DNA from: Bolinopsis microptera
Lineage: Eukaryota > Ctenophora > Tentaculata > Lobata > Bolinopsidae
DNA length: 64,000 bases
Direction: 5' to 3'
Assembly: GCF_026151205.1 (NCBI RefSeq)
Contig: NC_087076.1
Location: forward strand, 20,453,919 to 20,517,918
A program made the translations under genes and the position numbers. The notes under the pieces are model-generated. The model was given only the letters and a program-made list of their open reading frames with translations, searched no databases and was not told the origin of the DNA. Shown piece by piece: positions 46,167-59,295 of the stretch. How positions within the stretch are numbered: position 1 is the stretch's first letter; each line of letters starts with the position of its first letter.

Positions 46167-46285
46167 GTTCACTGACCAGGTGACAAGAAATGGCGGAACC
46201 TCCGCAACAAGATGATCCTGAATACACTAGACTGTTTGACGTTATCACCGGCAGATTAACCCTTATCTTATCTGTTGTCGGGTAG
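46167..46285 (+). CDS. Candidate first coding exon, unknown protein
   Basis: After a good splice acceptor (TTCTCTATTTCCAG) an ATG at 46,190 in strong context (AGAAATGG) opens 31 codons: MAEPPQQDDPEYTRLFDV followed by ITGRLTLILSVVG. A GT (46,282-46,283) lies just before the in-frame TAG, so the exon may splice onward in phase. The acidic start followed by a hydrophobic run resembles the N-terminus and first membrane segment of a small receptor or membrane protein, but this is inference from 31 residues. I found no following exon. It could equally be chance or a gene remnant. Confidence 0.3.
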
Positions 46286-47170
46286 GATCAGATTCTTTCG
46301 GTAAATTTTTGTTTCAGTGATGCGTGACCATCTCCCAGTAGTTTGTAAAATCTTATAAGAGTAAGGGTTCGGATACGATTGAGTCTGAGAATTATAACTG
46401 AGGTCACAGTTTCTATCAAGGGTTGTGTACAGCTTGATTTGAGTGAGGGAACTTACAGAGTGAGACACCGAGCTCCCGGTCAACTTGACATCTTAGGACA
46501 ATATAGAACTGGATTTATACTAAAAAGTCAGTAACATACGTTGAGTAGCTTATGTTGGATCGACATACTTTAAGAAAAATTTCCATCTTTTTATACAGAA
46601 AACTTGCTCAGAGACATTAAAGGTTCAGTGTTCATTAAATCGGGGCAACAAATGTAACTCCATATTTGTTAGTGTTCGTATAAACTACACGTATAAATTA
46701 ATATGATTTATAGCTCAAGCTCTGTAAGTAATGGAACGATACTGCGATTCTATTGGGAGGGGCTATTTAACAATTGTAATTTAATATTCTTGCACGTGTT
46801 GCAAGCACATTCAATTAAATAATACACTTTATTTTTTAGGCTTTGCCCTAAAGGGCCAAAGACACAATTCATATTCCATACTATGATCAAAATTTTGATT
46901 ATCTTATCCGAACTTAATTTAAATTCCAAATAAGGAAGATATAATCATTGCATTTAAAATTTCAAAGCATGCAAGACATATCATGCTGGCTCCAATAGCC
47001 GAGAAGAATCATGACGAAAGTTGGTTGAAATAAGCTGTTAGCGTTAATATTGGTATTGGTCAATAAGTATAACAACATTACAGGGCGCAGCAGCAAGAAA
47101 AAACAAGATGTACTTGTAAAATATTCAATAAACAGAAACGTCATGGGGAACAGGACCCATTCTTAATGTA
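46286..47170. other. Intergenic, no feature recognised
   Basis: AT-rich; no gene seen on either strand. Confidence 0.45.
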
Positions 47171-47174
47171 GAAT

Positions 47175-47575
47175 CTACTGTAGTTCGACACGTACTGTAG
47201 TTCGACACGTACTGTAGTTCGACACGTACTGTAGTTCGACACGTACTGTAGTTCGACACGTACTGTAGTTCGACACGTACTGTAGTTCGACACGTACTGT
47301 AGTTCGACACGTACTGTAGTTCGACACGTACTGTAGTTCGACACGTACTGTAGTTCGACACGTACTGTAGTTCGACACGTACTGTAGTTCGGCACGTACT
47401 GTAGTTCGACACGTACTGTAGTTCGACACGTACTGTAGTTCGACACGTACTGTAGTTCGACACGTACTGTAGTTCGACACGTACTGTAGTTCGACACGTA
47501 TTGTAGTTCGACACGCATTCTAATTCGACACGTACTGTAAGTGTAGTTGGACACGTACTCTATTTCGACACATGA
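47175..47575. repeat. 17-bp minisatellite, about 20 near-perfect copies
   Basis: Unit TGTAGTTCGACACGTAC, almost invariant from 47,177 to 47,500 and then degenerating to about 47,580. Because 17 is not a multiple of 3 and the unit lacks stops on the minus strand, all three minus frames stay open and translate as SNYSTCRTTVRVELQYV. These long ORFs are artefacts. Confidence 0.95.
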
Positions 47576-47579
47576 TGTA

Positions 47580-49710
47580 GTTCGCCAAGCTCAAAATTCA
47601 ACTTTTTTAAACTATAGAGTGCGCTACGGCTAAGAAGTACGTGAATCGAATTTAAGGAACGTACAAAATATAAATTAAAACAATTAAAGAACCTTAAATC
47701 TTAATTAATAAAGATCTCAATTTATTGAGTGTTGAATTAAGAACTATGATATAAGGCGTTACAATAGTCAATAATGTGGTTTGAGTACTTTAATCATATG
47801 TAACTACAGAAAGTCTTGATGTTATCTAATCTTGATATAACAAGTGACTACAACGACAATATAACACGCATAATGATAACGTCGGCACGTACTAGGATTA
47901 TATTTCAACTTATCCCGCGGCTCGCGGCCGATAATTGGATAACAATCCAGTATTCGTAGCACGAGGGATTGTTATGAAAATAACTCCAATGTGCGTAGCA
48001 CGAGGGGTTATTTTAATGTAACTTTAAGCGTGAGGCGTTTTGTGTTATAAACTCCTCTAGGATACTGCTAGGAGTAATTCGTTTTAAAATTTACCTTTCA
48101 GCAGTCCTAAACGTAGGGAATATGCTCAGGGAACAAAAGAAAATGTGGTTATTATCCGGACTATTCAGTATTACAAACACAGTTATAAGACAATGTCTAT
48201 TAGACAATAGACATCATGTTTACGAGACCCTTTCTTAAGCTAAGGATATTGTAATGACGTAACGCTAGGCAAAAAACAAAAGACGGAACTCCTGTATGAA
48301 TTTACTGATGTAAGATGTATATGAAATGTATTAATATAGCTTTACGACCATCATCTAGAACTAAACATATAAATATACGTTATATTGCAGTTCTCATCAA
48401 TTTTTCCGTTTTCAAAGTCGAAATTTTTAAAAATCACGAACGTCAAAACTGAAGGATGATCACAGGAACGTTGTTGGCCATCTCAGAAATTGCCAATACC
48501 ATCTATCATTATTCATAAACATACCCTAAACACTATAAATATGTGTACTTTAGAAATCATCTTTGATCTTACCATTCCTGTCACTACTTCTGAAACCTAC
48601 AAGCTAGTTTCATTATTCTACCCCTACATCAAAGTGACTCGGACATTCCAAGTTCAACATTCAACAGAAGTAGGTACCCTCCAGTAACAGATGCAGGCTA
48701 CATGGTGTAGGTATCATTTAATAGAGGCACTCTGCAATTTACAGTTACAACTGCATGCCTTCAGCCTTGTGACTTGTTCTGGTTGCACGAAAGGTTATTG
48801 CAAAACTAAGAAACTTAACACTGACGCCACAAGATGATTGGGCAAGGCCCAAATATGAGATCAACGTGAAATAAATGTATATTTGACACAATATGTCCGA
48901 TTGGTCTCAACTACAATAATACCGTGTTAAACAGGACGCAGTATTATTCTTGCTAATATGAGAGGTAACCCGTAACAGTACAGATATAATATATATTAGA
49001 ATGTAAGATCCAATCCAGCCTTGGGTTACATCGTTAACAGAACCTTTTGTGCACTGTCTATAACTGTTGATATAACTGATAACATTAATTAGGCCAACAA
49101 AACAGGATCTTTTTTCGAGAGCCCACGGAACATCCTTTTAAATAACCTTTCTATAGAACATTCTGGAGAGGATGAAATTCGTATTAAACTCTAAAATAGG
49201 AGTAGGTAAACTTAATATGATAGCAGCAAGTAAGGGTGCCCTAAAATCTGGAGCCAACACTTTGTAGATAGCAGGCCGTGTTCAGCTGTGTTGACTGCTG
49301 CTAGATAAACCTGGTACCTGTTTGGGGTTCTTTGCTTTATAATTGACTTACAAACCATGGAACCCTAACTATAAGTATAATTGATTTACTAACTGGAGGC
49401 CTAATTATAATCGACTTACAATCTGGAGGACTAAGTGGACTATTCCATCATCAAAACAAGTAAAACACAGGCCTCGAAGCAGAGCTAGGGAAATATCTGA
49501 CACACCTATAATACCAATTTAACAAGATTTAGCGATGAACAATTTCTCCGGAAGAGTAGTATAGGGTAAACGGAATTTTGACTTTAAAAGACGACTGAAA
49601 TAGAGTAAACCTTAACACAAATAGCCCCGTAACTAATTTCATTATCATCCATCATGTCGTAATATCCAGTTACATACATACATGTTACATGGCGAGATCT
49701 CCATCCAAAA
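47580..49710. other. Intergenic, no gene recognised
   Basis: About 2.1 kb. A short structured patch at 47,935-48,015 carries two copies of CGTAGCACGAGGG(A/G)TTATT-like sequence. Otherwise nothing identified. Confidence 0.45.
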
Positions 49711-49713
49711 GGA

Positions 49714-49990
49714 TTAGTCTGCGTCATCTGCGTCATTACTTTGTATTATACAACTTCGGCGGGTAATATTTCTCCATCCTTTTCGATCTGCAGCCAATCT
49801 TCTCATACAATCAATCGTGAGTCCATTACGATCCAATCTCTGCTCAGCATCTTCAATAAATACATCATTTAAGCTCTTCCTAGGCCTGCCTCTTGATCGT
49901 TTCCCATGCTTGGGTTTCCATTCAAGTAGATAGTTAGGTAACCGATCTTCAGGCATTCTACTGACATGTCCAGTAGAACTTTAAATAAAT
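49714..49990 (-). pseudogene. LINE ORF2 3'-end fragment
   Basis: The minus strand reads GHVSRMPEDRLPNYLLEW, then GRPRKSLNDVF, CMRRLAADRKGWRNI and an acidic end NDADDAD before the stop. This is the C-terminal tail of a LINE reverse transcriptase protein of the same broad group as the fragment at 10,046-11,490 (which has GHVSRMPDH). The reverse transcriptase itself is absent, as in a 5'-truncated insertion. The acidic end comes from a small repeat (GATGACGCA) at the 3' edge. No target duplication was identified. Confidence 0.82.
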
Positions 49991-50253
49991 CAGATTTTAG
50001 AATCTATAATAATATTTTCAAGATGTGTGTGTGTGTGTGTTTTGTCTGTCCGCGTGTAATTTCCGAGCGGCTTAATCAAGAAAACGGTAAGAGTTACGGG
50101 GCTGGTTTTTTCGGTATAGTGCCGACAAAACTATGAGGAAGTCAAACGGTAAAGGGTTTTTAAATTGGTCGGTGGTAAGTGGTTTAATTGATGGTTTTGT
50201 ACCACAAATGTTACATAAAATGGCTTGAGCAGAACGGCAATAATTACGGGGCT

Positions 50254-50354
<101 letters not shown>

Positions 50355-50805
50355 ATTACTGTATAATAATAATATGTAGCTGCATAAGTAGCGGCATAAT
50401 TGGGTTAGCCCGGTAAGATTCGCTGTAATGTTATACCGTTTATTAGGGGAGAGGGCACTGTTAGTGTTTGGGGTCTGTTTTGACTGCAAAGAGAGTTCAT
50501 ACGACAATGTTATGCCGATGCGTGTTTTCAAATATAATAGGCGGGTGTGGTGCGGAGTTAACAAGGGTTAATTTCTATAACGATTTAAATAAAAATGGAA
50601 AGCGGTTCAAGACGGGAGTGATGAGGTGTAATAGTGGGTGTTCAGACCTTATGATTATGGAATGTGGTGCCTAATGGCTAATAATGACTTAATTATCCAC
50701 GAGAAAGAACTTAGATTATTATTTAAGATACTATTGGGTCACCTAATGCGGGTTTTGACTCAGCGGGTAATTACTCCTACCCTTTTTAACTGCGGCAGTG
50801 AAATC

Positions 50806-50822
50806 CCGGCCGAAGGCCGGGT
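50806..50822. repeat. GC-rich hairpin
   Basis: CCCGGCC-GAA-GGCCGGG, a perfect 7-bp stem with a 3-base loop in AT-rich surroundings. It is similar in style to the hairpin at 38,511-38,553. Function unknown. Confidence 0.8.
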
Positions 50823-50824
50823 TA

Positions 50825-52900
50825 CACTGCTACTAGTATTCAGATATTTACGTTTGGTGTGTGTTCAGATTTCTGAGTCGGTGAGATCAAGGAGTCATGG
50901 AGGGAGGGTTAATGAGTTGAGGTAAATGGGAAATTAGCTCAAATTAGCTTAGCAAGGGTAGTCAGGGAGGAGAGAGATTACCATGCATGCAGAGATAATA
51001 TTCACAGTAAACCACACAATTGGGAAGTCAGAAATCCTGACTCTGATACAGTGGCCATGAACTGGATAATGTTAAGAAGGATGAAAAGTAGGACGACTCC
51101 CAACTCCCTTCCTTGGTCCTACTTATCATATCATTTCAGAGTGGCGATGAACTGCATGCATGGTGCTGTGTAGAATGAAAAGTAGGACGACCCCCAACTT
51201 ACTGGGCCGCGCTCAGCCTGTCATTCCGCCAAATCTTTATTCGGGCTGAGTGATTTACGACCTCCATCGCCTCAGAAAAAATGGCAGTACGCTCATTGGA
51301 AGTTGATGTGCGCGTGACCAGCATTCACGTGATCATTTAGAACCAATTGGGGCCTCAGAAAAGACACGTGCACGCAAACTGCCAATTGGAGAAAAGTAAC
51401 GTATTAGCTAGAGGAGCCGCGCGCTGAGTTAGATTGTAAAATTTGATTATTGGATTGTAAAATCGAGCGATATGAGTGTCATCAGTGATGTGCTGCTCAC
51501 TGCACCTCGTGTTACTGTTATCACACTGCACAGTAACTTCGGTACCTCCTTCATGTTTATGTTGTTCCTGTAGTTAAGATATATTTTGATGACCTTTTCG
51601 ATTGCTCGTACGACATTTTTAAAAAATCGTCCAGTTGTCTACACTTGTTTATATTTAGCTGCCCGACATTTACTTCGTTTAAAGACCCTAGCGAAAGATG
51701 TTAGCTTTACTTAATATCAAAGTAACATGGTCCTGTCATGACTACCACTCTGATGAGGGATGGTTTAGTTTGTCAATCAGTTTGCAGTTATCTGAAGATT
51801 TTATTTTATATACTCATGCTATGCATTTGAATTAAATTTCCGAACTAAGATCGTGTTACTTAAATCCAAATCAAGAGGTTCAGGGTTCAGAAGGAACAAA
51901 ATATGTCAGATTGATGTTGACCATTATACTGTCTGTTTGTAGTTTTTATTTCTTTCGGACTGCCTGTTCGGGCCCGGCTACTTTTTGTCGTTTTCAAAGA
52001 AGGCCTGTGATCGAAAGAAATCTCTTAGATGTGATCTATAGATTAGTTCTGCCCTGCACCTTTTTCCTTTACAGTTAGTGTCAAAATTCTGAATAGGATC
52101 GTAGAAAAACGCTTTAATGGTCTGATATTCATACTGTACAATCTTTGATGATGGATTAAGATATTTAATCCTAGTTATTACTTATTTAATAGATCGCATT
52201 GTGATGGAAATCATGTGTTCTCGTACTCTATATTAGTCACTTTGTCCTTAATCCTAGATGTTGTAAAATATTTAGTTTGTTTTAACATTTTTGCAAGAAT
52301 AGATTAGTCTCCCTGAATTGAAATCGGGAGTTAATCTATATAAATTAATTTTTAAAAAAAGGAAGCAACTCACGGTATCACTCTCATAAGAGACATGTTT
52401 CATCATTTACCGGAGTTGCAACCAAATATTCACAATAGGTTTGGTACTTTATCCGTACCTCCCCTTTCATAGAAATAATAGCAAAAATATACACCTATCT
52501 TTAAGAAATCAACATCTGATATAAAACATTCGATGAACCAAAATTAAAACAATTTTCCTGTTAATAATTTATCTATATAAATTATCCTTTATTGTGAAAT
52601 GCTTTGAGAGCGTCATAATTTGCTGTGTCTGATCTTACATATCAGTAGTGTGGATCGAACCAAACGTTTGATTTGTTTCTGTTAGTATCTGTGCTTTGTT
52701 TAACCACAGGATAATTTTTTCCCCAAATTTTACAGTCATCCTCCCAGACAATTATATTCTATATTATGTTATCTTTTACAGAGTATTGTATAGCTCATCT
52801 AAATGGGCCAAGTTGTGTAAAAATCTCAAATTTAATAAATAACATTTTCTAATTGATGTATAGCCAAGACGAGTTCGTTAGTGTTCTCCTTGGTAATTTC
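50825..52900. other. Intergenic, no gene recognised
   Basis: About 2 kb. A 30-bp phrase (ATGAAAAGTAGGACGACTCCC) occurs twice, at 51,080 and 51,175. A minus-strand copy of the dispersed motif GGAATGACAGGCTGAGCGCG lies near 51,205-51,235. No ORF with a domain. Confidence 0.45.
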
Positions 52901-52901
52901 A

Positions 52902-53044
52902 TGTTTAATTCCTCTTTAATTCCTCTTTAATTCCTCTTTAATTCCTCTTTAATTCCTCTTTAATTCCTCTTTAATTCCTCTTTAATTCCTCTTTAATTCC
53001 TCTTTAATTCCTCTTTAATTCCTCTTTAATTCCTCTTTAATTCC
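52902..53044 (+). repeat. 11-bp minisatellite
   Basis: About 12 perfect copies of AATTCCTCTTT. Confidence 0.95.
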
Positions 53045-53235
53045 GTGTGTTATTGTCTGTCTCTCTTGACCCCACCTTAAAGAAACACCGGTTACTGCTA
53101 GTGTTAGTAATTTCACACAATGGGAGTCAAGAGGCTTATTTCATCAACCATCTAGTCTGTTAGCACTTGTTTTGGTCAACGGAACAACACAAGTGAAATA
53201 TGATTCTTTGTTTCTGTTATCAGTGCTTGCTTTTA

Positions 53236-53320
53236 CCTGAGGACCCCAGGCTATTATGTTCATTAATAGAGATTAGGCGGAATGACAGGCTGAGCGCGGC
53301 CCAGTTAGTGCGATTCTTTC
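53236..53320 (+). repeat. Dispersed repeat, copy at 53.2 kb
   Basis: GACCCCAGGCTAT, then about 20 bases, then AGGCGGAATGACAGGCTGAG and CGCGGCCCAGT. The same order is seen at 57,855-57,925, and the core alone at 41,720 (plus) and 51,205-51,235 (minus). Likely a short interspersed or MITE family. Confidence 0.6.
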
Positions 53321-56300
53321 AATTTTGCCTAGGTCTAACTTCCATATCAGTTCATATCGCCTTTGTGTGTTGTGCACATGTGCCGTTCTTTTATGATATT
53401 CAACGATCATTCTGTGGTCTATAGTTCATAATTCGTTCTTTATCTATCCGTCTGCCAATCAAATGTTTTTGTAGTTTGTACAGTGTTGGTGGACAAGTTT
53501 TTAGCGTAGGTGTAAAATGATTTGAACGTTTAATATATCTGTTATTGCATCCGGATCACGTATACTTTCAACTTTTACTTTTATGACGAAGCCTCTTGTA
53601 GTGAAGGTTTGATCTCAGAGTCAACTAAACCATAAACAGTCTTCTAAGAATAATTAGTTAAAATATAGCTTCACTTATTTGTACTGGTTCCGGCTATCTC
53701 GTGTGTTTTAAGTTTCAAATCCCCGTGTTCTGTTCTCAGGAAGCTGCCGTTAAATATTTTGTCTCGGAATTTAATAAACTTCATCTTTCAGTCGTACAAT
53801 CCACAATATATTTCGATAGTGATACTGACTCTGAGATATATGCTGAGAGCTCGCATTATTTCTTACTATCTAGTACCTGATTATATATTGATATTTACCT
53901 GGGATAGGACAGGCTTATGTGACCACTGACACAATTTATATCGTGTAATATCATAACTTTAGAAATCCTTGTATATCCCCTTGCCTGTTCTTTGTCACAA
54001 ATTTTAGGCAAACAACTGTTTAATCCAAATTTATTGTTTCGAATTCGAATTTGCCACTCTTGCAACTCCTGTAACTCATAAATTTAATGAGGGACACCTG
54101 CCAATTTATCAATATCGATAAAAAAATATAACATTTGTTTGCTCGCATTATTTCTTAAGTTCTTTATCTTACTATCTCATGCCTGATTATAGACTTTGCC
54201 ACCTAATAGTCCTGTTTTTTACACCTGTTGTTTTTGTACGGCGCCACCGTAAAGTTTTCCACCGTAGAGTCTTACGCCATAGATTCCCAGACCCACTTAC
54301 ATTCACCGTGTAGATCTCCTGTAAGACTAAGACTAAGAGTAAGAACATTTTAAACTCTGTTACCATTGAGACAGTTTCAAGTAGAACGAGTCACCGTGTA
54401 AAATAAACCGTACTATTATAGCAGCTGATCATTGGCTGTTTATGACATAGAATACTATTCACCGACGTTTTTAGCAAACTGCGATTGTCATGACTACCTC
54501 AGTACCTCTCGATCCTCGTTATAATTAACATTATTATCTTGCTATACGTGGTGTTGGCTTTTATTTTCCGTTTCACTTTTGCAATTTCATCTATTTTGTC
54601 TTGGTCTAACTAGTGTGCTATCGTATCATGCTATCGTACCATGTTAGTTTACAATGCTTTTAGTCATTAGTGTCGCTCTTTTGTGATATTTAATGATCAA
54701 TCTGCAGCACTTAGTTCTCTATTCATCCATCTGCGAAGAACATATTAGCTCACTTTTGATTATTTGAACCTTTGGTTATTGGTACATCTGTCAGTGTCAA
54801 TGCAATCACGTCTACGATTTACTTTATAACGAAGCATCCTTCATCCTAGTTATCATAGACATTAGACATGGAGTAAATTAAACTGACTCTACTAACAATC
54901 AGGTAAAATATGACTTTACGTATTTGCACTGGTCCCAGTTATTTCGTGTGTTTTAAGTAGCACATCCCTGTTTTCTGTTCTCTGACCGATAGACTAAATA
55001 AATCAATGTGTGATTATTGTTTAAGAAAGTTGCCGGTAAATATCTTATATCGGAAAGCCTGATCATTAAGTTGCACTATATATATAGATAGTGTTACTGA
55101 TTCTGAGAAAGAATAAGGCATAGAGCTAGCATTATTTCTCATTACCTCATACCTGATTAGGTTGACATTCACCCGGGACCTTAGTCGTGCTCAATGCTCT
55201 TTGACACAATTTATATGGTGTCATGTCATGGTGTCATAGGATATTGGTAATTTCTTTATTGAAAGTCTCGCATTGTCGTCCTCATTTTGGCTTCATCTAT
55301 CCATCTTAAACTGCCAAATATAAAATCATGGAGTTTAACATGCAATTGCGTACACACTTAAAAATTCTCGTTAATCCTCACATCTGTTCTTTTTCTCAAA
55401 TTCTAGGCGAACAACTGTTTAATTCAAACTACTGTTCAATCGAAATCGAAATTTTAATTTCACATTCTTATTTGCCATTTCATGTTAGATATAATATAAG
55501 TAGCAGTGGACGATTTCCGTTACCTCAGCTCTGTAGTCTGTAATGTACTCTGCCAATTGCAACACTTGACTAAATTTATTTTATATAATTATACTGTTTG
55601 ACACTTTTATATAATTTGCTATTTTAATTCTTGAAACTGTTGTAAATCTTGTTACTTTGTTACCCTTACGTATGCTATTTATGACAATCTTCTACGGTAA
55701 AATCGTTATTATCACTCCAAGCCTTACTTGGTAACACTGTCCAACCTTCTTCTTCATATTACTACAAAGCTGTCCTCAATAACATAATATAGTTTTCGTC
55801 AGTCTCACTCAGAACATTTTTCTCAGGTACACATTTGTTTACACTCATTCTCAATGTTTGGCCCTTAAATCTTCCCCTGTACATTCAACAAATATATCCC
55901 GAATAAGGTGTCCACTATATAGTTACATAATATTATGTTGTGATCAATGATCGCGTTGTTTATCGTGAGTTGGCACTTGATGAATGTATAGTAGTGGGCC
56001 AATCAGGTTTATCAGCGTCTTTATCAACGCACTGTTCATTATTATTCTACCCTGATTCCGGATTCGCTATATAAGGATTGAATGGAAAAAAGGCAACCGC
56101 CCTGTGTAAACTATTTGAGATCAATTAAAATGTAATAGCGTGTACATGTGGTTAATACTTATAGAATGGTGACTGGTGAGTGTGATAGCTCCTTCCGCAT
56201 AATATAAGATGAATCTGAATATTTCAAACTCTGGTTACCACGGAGACAGTCTCAAGTAGAACATACACGAGTTGCCGTGTCAAATTAACCATAATAATTC

Positions 56301-56994
56301 AGTACCATTATCATTAGCGGTTTATGACGTAGCTTATATCAGCAGCGATGTTTTTACTGCTAGCTTTATTGTTTTCAGTTGTCTCATTTATTTCAAAGGT
56401 ACCGTACGCGTACCGGCCTTAACTTGTCTTTAACTATAAATTTAACGATATACGCAGTCATTTTAGATGTAACTGCACATGCTGCCATGCTGGTGAGAGT
56501 ATAAAGATGTAACAAGCTTCGACGGTAAAATCGTCATAATCACTCTAAACCCAGCCCAACTTGGCTATACTGTCTAACCTTCTCCTTCATATTAATATAT
56601 AACTGCGAAGCTGTCCTCAACAACATGATATAGTTTCCTCTGTCTCACTGAGAAATTTTTCTAGGTAAATTACATAGCCTTAACCTTGCTATATGATATA
56701 ATTTATCGTGAGTTGGTACTTTATACATGTATAGGGTGTAGTGGTCCAAAAGTCAGTGGGTATATGTTGGCCTCAATTGCTCCGCCGTGTTTTACATTTT
56801 AGAACTGTAGCTTTGCAGATGTAATGCCATATAACTGTTTTTACCATGGTAAATGGTTCGACGAGATTCCGTCGTCGAAATTTATGGTTTTGCATATTTG
56901 CACAGTGGAACTATCAGGTTTATTAAGTATCAACGTCTTTATCAACGCAGCTGCGCATAATTATTCTACTTAGTTTAACTCTCTTTCTATTTTA

Positions 56995-57060
56995 GCTGAA
57001 TTCCATTCCCTCCCTCTTCGAGATGATTGCTTCCGTCAATTGCGAAGGACTCGCTCAAGG
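56995..57060 (+). other. Candidate spliced exon A (duplicated)
   Basis: CTCTTTCTATTTTAG (acceptor) precedes CTGAATTCCATTCCCTCCCT, and the segment ends CTCGCTCAAG followed by GTAAGAAATT, a near-consensus donor. One frame is open through it (NSIPSLFEMIASVNCEGLAQ). The counterpart is at 59,209-59,291. It may be a coding or non-coding exon; no family recognised. Confidence 0.4.
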
Positions 57061-57854
57061 TAAGAAATTGACTCTCACGTATTTTTATAAGTTCAGATTA
57101 ATCGTTTTAGCGATATAATATAATACTAAGACAAAAGTTCCGATTTTATGCGAATATTCAATTTATTTGTTTAGAGTTTGCCATGAATAAGTATTAAGTA
57201 TTTGTTAATGTGGCGGCTAGAATAACTAGATTAGCCATCTTGAGCTATGATTTATCATGAAATACTTACAATTTCGACAGTTGCTTTTTAAACCTTAACT
57301 CGATAATTTTAGATAGAGAGATAATATTAAGACGAGCGGATCGATAAATCGAAGAATTAATTCATAAACTCGATTGTGTTTCATATAGTTTCATCTGCAA
57401 GATGGTAGACTTCTTCACTTCTCAGTTCTCAAAGCTCGACGATCTTCATATTATATTATACTTATAGGATAAAGGTTGTTATTTTATTTTTTAAATTAAG
57501 TACATTCATTTAACAATTCACTTTATTTGATAGCTTCTTTTGATTAACCCCTCCAAGCTCGATATTATATTTTATCATTAATATTATCTGCCATTTGTTC
57601 AATTAGTTACATTTCCAGGGTCAAATTACAGATAGTAATTGAGAGCGGCTTTAGAAATCAGGGAACGTGACCTATACATAGCATAGATTATCTCTTAATC
57701 AGGTAACATGTTAAATTGAGGGTAATTGTTACAATCTCTTAATGTGTACGGCAGATTATATCGTTAGTCATAACAAATATTTGTCCACCTACATGTTTAC
57801 AATTGGCCCTTACTCACACATATAACCAATACTCCACACTTTCCTGTTACTGGC

Positions 57855-57930
57855 GACCCCAGGCTATAATTATCATTAACATAGACATTCGGTGAAATGA
57901 AAGGCTGGGCGCCACCCAGTCTGAGGGTTA
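57855..57930 (+). repeat. Dispersed repeat, copy at 57.9 kb
   Basis: GACCCCAGGCTAT, then CATAGACATTCGGTGAAATG and AAAGGCTGGGCGCCACCCAGT, a diverged relative of 53,236-53,320. A short (CA)n lies after it at 58,023-58,040. Confidence 0.55.
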
Positions 57931-59208
57931 CTGTGCCCAGTAACTCCACCGTCTACACGTGCGCGCGGCTCTAACCGTGCTTCAATCGAAGCAATGCTAA
58001 TTATAGTGGTTACACTCACAGTCACACACACACACACACAGAATAGTAAACCTAAGAGTTCATGAATCCGATATTTTGGAACAGTAAGACAGAATTGAGA
58101 CAAATTTGGAACAGGCTTTTGGGGCAGTAGTTATGCCTGGACTGACTTAAAATTGATCTGGTATAAGGGGCATGGGAACTAACATGTTCAGTCACTGATC
58201 AGAAGTGGCAAATGATCCCCTGGTTCATGAAATGAACGAAATGAACAAAAATGAACTTTCCATAAAATCGCCTGAAATGAGTTGAAATCAATCAGAATCG
58301 ATTGGTATTGATACTAGGAGTATTCCTGAAAAGTTTGGAGGCTCTAGCATGCTCAGAAAGGGCTCTAAGGGCAATGTCCCATTTTGGTTTCAGAGTAGTT
58401 GAGATTTTGGAACTGGATTGAGACAAATTTGGAACAGGCTTTTGGGCAGTAGTTATGCCTGGACTGACTTAAAATTGATCTGTTATGGTAGAGGGGCAAT
58501 GGGCATGTGAACTAACATGTTCAGTCTCTCAGAAGTGCCAAATAATCCCTTGGTTCATGAAATGAACGAAATGAATAAAAATGAACTTGATCCTAAAATC
58601 GTTGTAATCACTCTAACATCTAAACCCATCCCAACTTGGCAACACTGTCCAACCTTCTCCTTCATATATGATATAATTGCATAATTCTCCTTAGTAACCC
58701 GTCCCCGTCGCCATAGTTACAGACGTAAACAGGACATGAGTGGAATATCGTTCATAAAAGGCTATAAGCAAGCATACTAACTAATCCGCTTTACCAAGGT
58801 GTGTCATATAATGTACATACAATTATTTACACGCAATATTTGGCGCTTAAATCTGCCCCGTACATTCAACAACTATATTCCGGGCGAATAAGGTGTCCAC
58901 TTCATAGTTAAATATTGTGATCATTTAGTCGCGTTGTTTATCGTGAGTTGGTACTTGATGAATGTATATAATAAGGGCGGGCCAAACATCAGTTGGTATA
59001 CGTTGGCCTCAATAGCTCCGCCGTGTTTTACATTTTACTGTAGCTTTGCAGATGGCATATAACTGTATTTACTATGGTTCGACGAGATTCCGTCGTCAAA
59101 ATGTATGTTTTTGCATATTTGTACAGTGGAACAATCAGGTTTATCAACTATCAACGTCTTTATCAACGCATTATTATTCTACTCAGTTTAACCCTCTTTC
59201 TATTTCAG

Positions 59209-59291
59209 CTGAATTCTGTTCAACGAGTACAGTAGACACAAGAAAACCTCAAGAAAGCTTCTAGACTACTCCGCTTACTGTCACAACACTA
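59209..59291 (+). other. Candidate spliced exon B (duplicated)
   Basis: CTCTTTCTATTTCAG (acceptor) precedes CTGAATTCTGTTCAACGAG, and the segment ends CAACACTAT followed by GTAAGTTC, a consensus-like donor. The first 10 bases match exon A at 56,995, then the two diverge. This frame meets a stop (TAG) where exon A stays open, so the pair could be untranslated exons of one transcript. Confidence 0.4.
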
Positions 59292-59295
59292 TGTA

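Larger units (their letters stand above)
53320..59295 (+). repeat. Mosaic of diverged tandem duplications
   Basis: Several blocks recur in the same orientation: 53,330-54,060 matches 54,600-55,470 (for example CTCGTGTGTTTTAAG at 53,698 against TTTCGTGTGTTTTAAG at 54,943). 54,350-54,480 matches 56,220-56,360. 55,690-56,060 matches 56,515-56,960 and 58,590-59,185 (ACTGTCCAACCTTCT, GTTGTTTATCGTGAGTTGG and others). 58,110-58,260 matches 58,425-58,590. Identity is high in patches with substitutions and indels, so the copies are old. No protein domain recognised. Confidence 0.75.

Noticed and set aside
47125-47554. Three overlapping minus-strand ORFs of 101-137 residues
   Set aside because: All three frames of one 17-bp repeat are open; not evidence of a protein.
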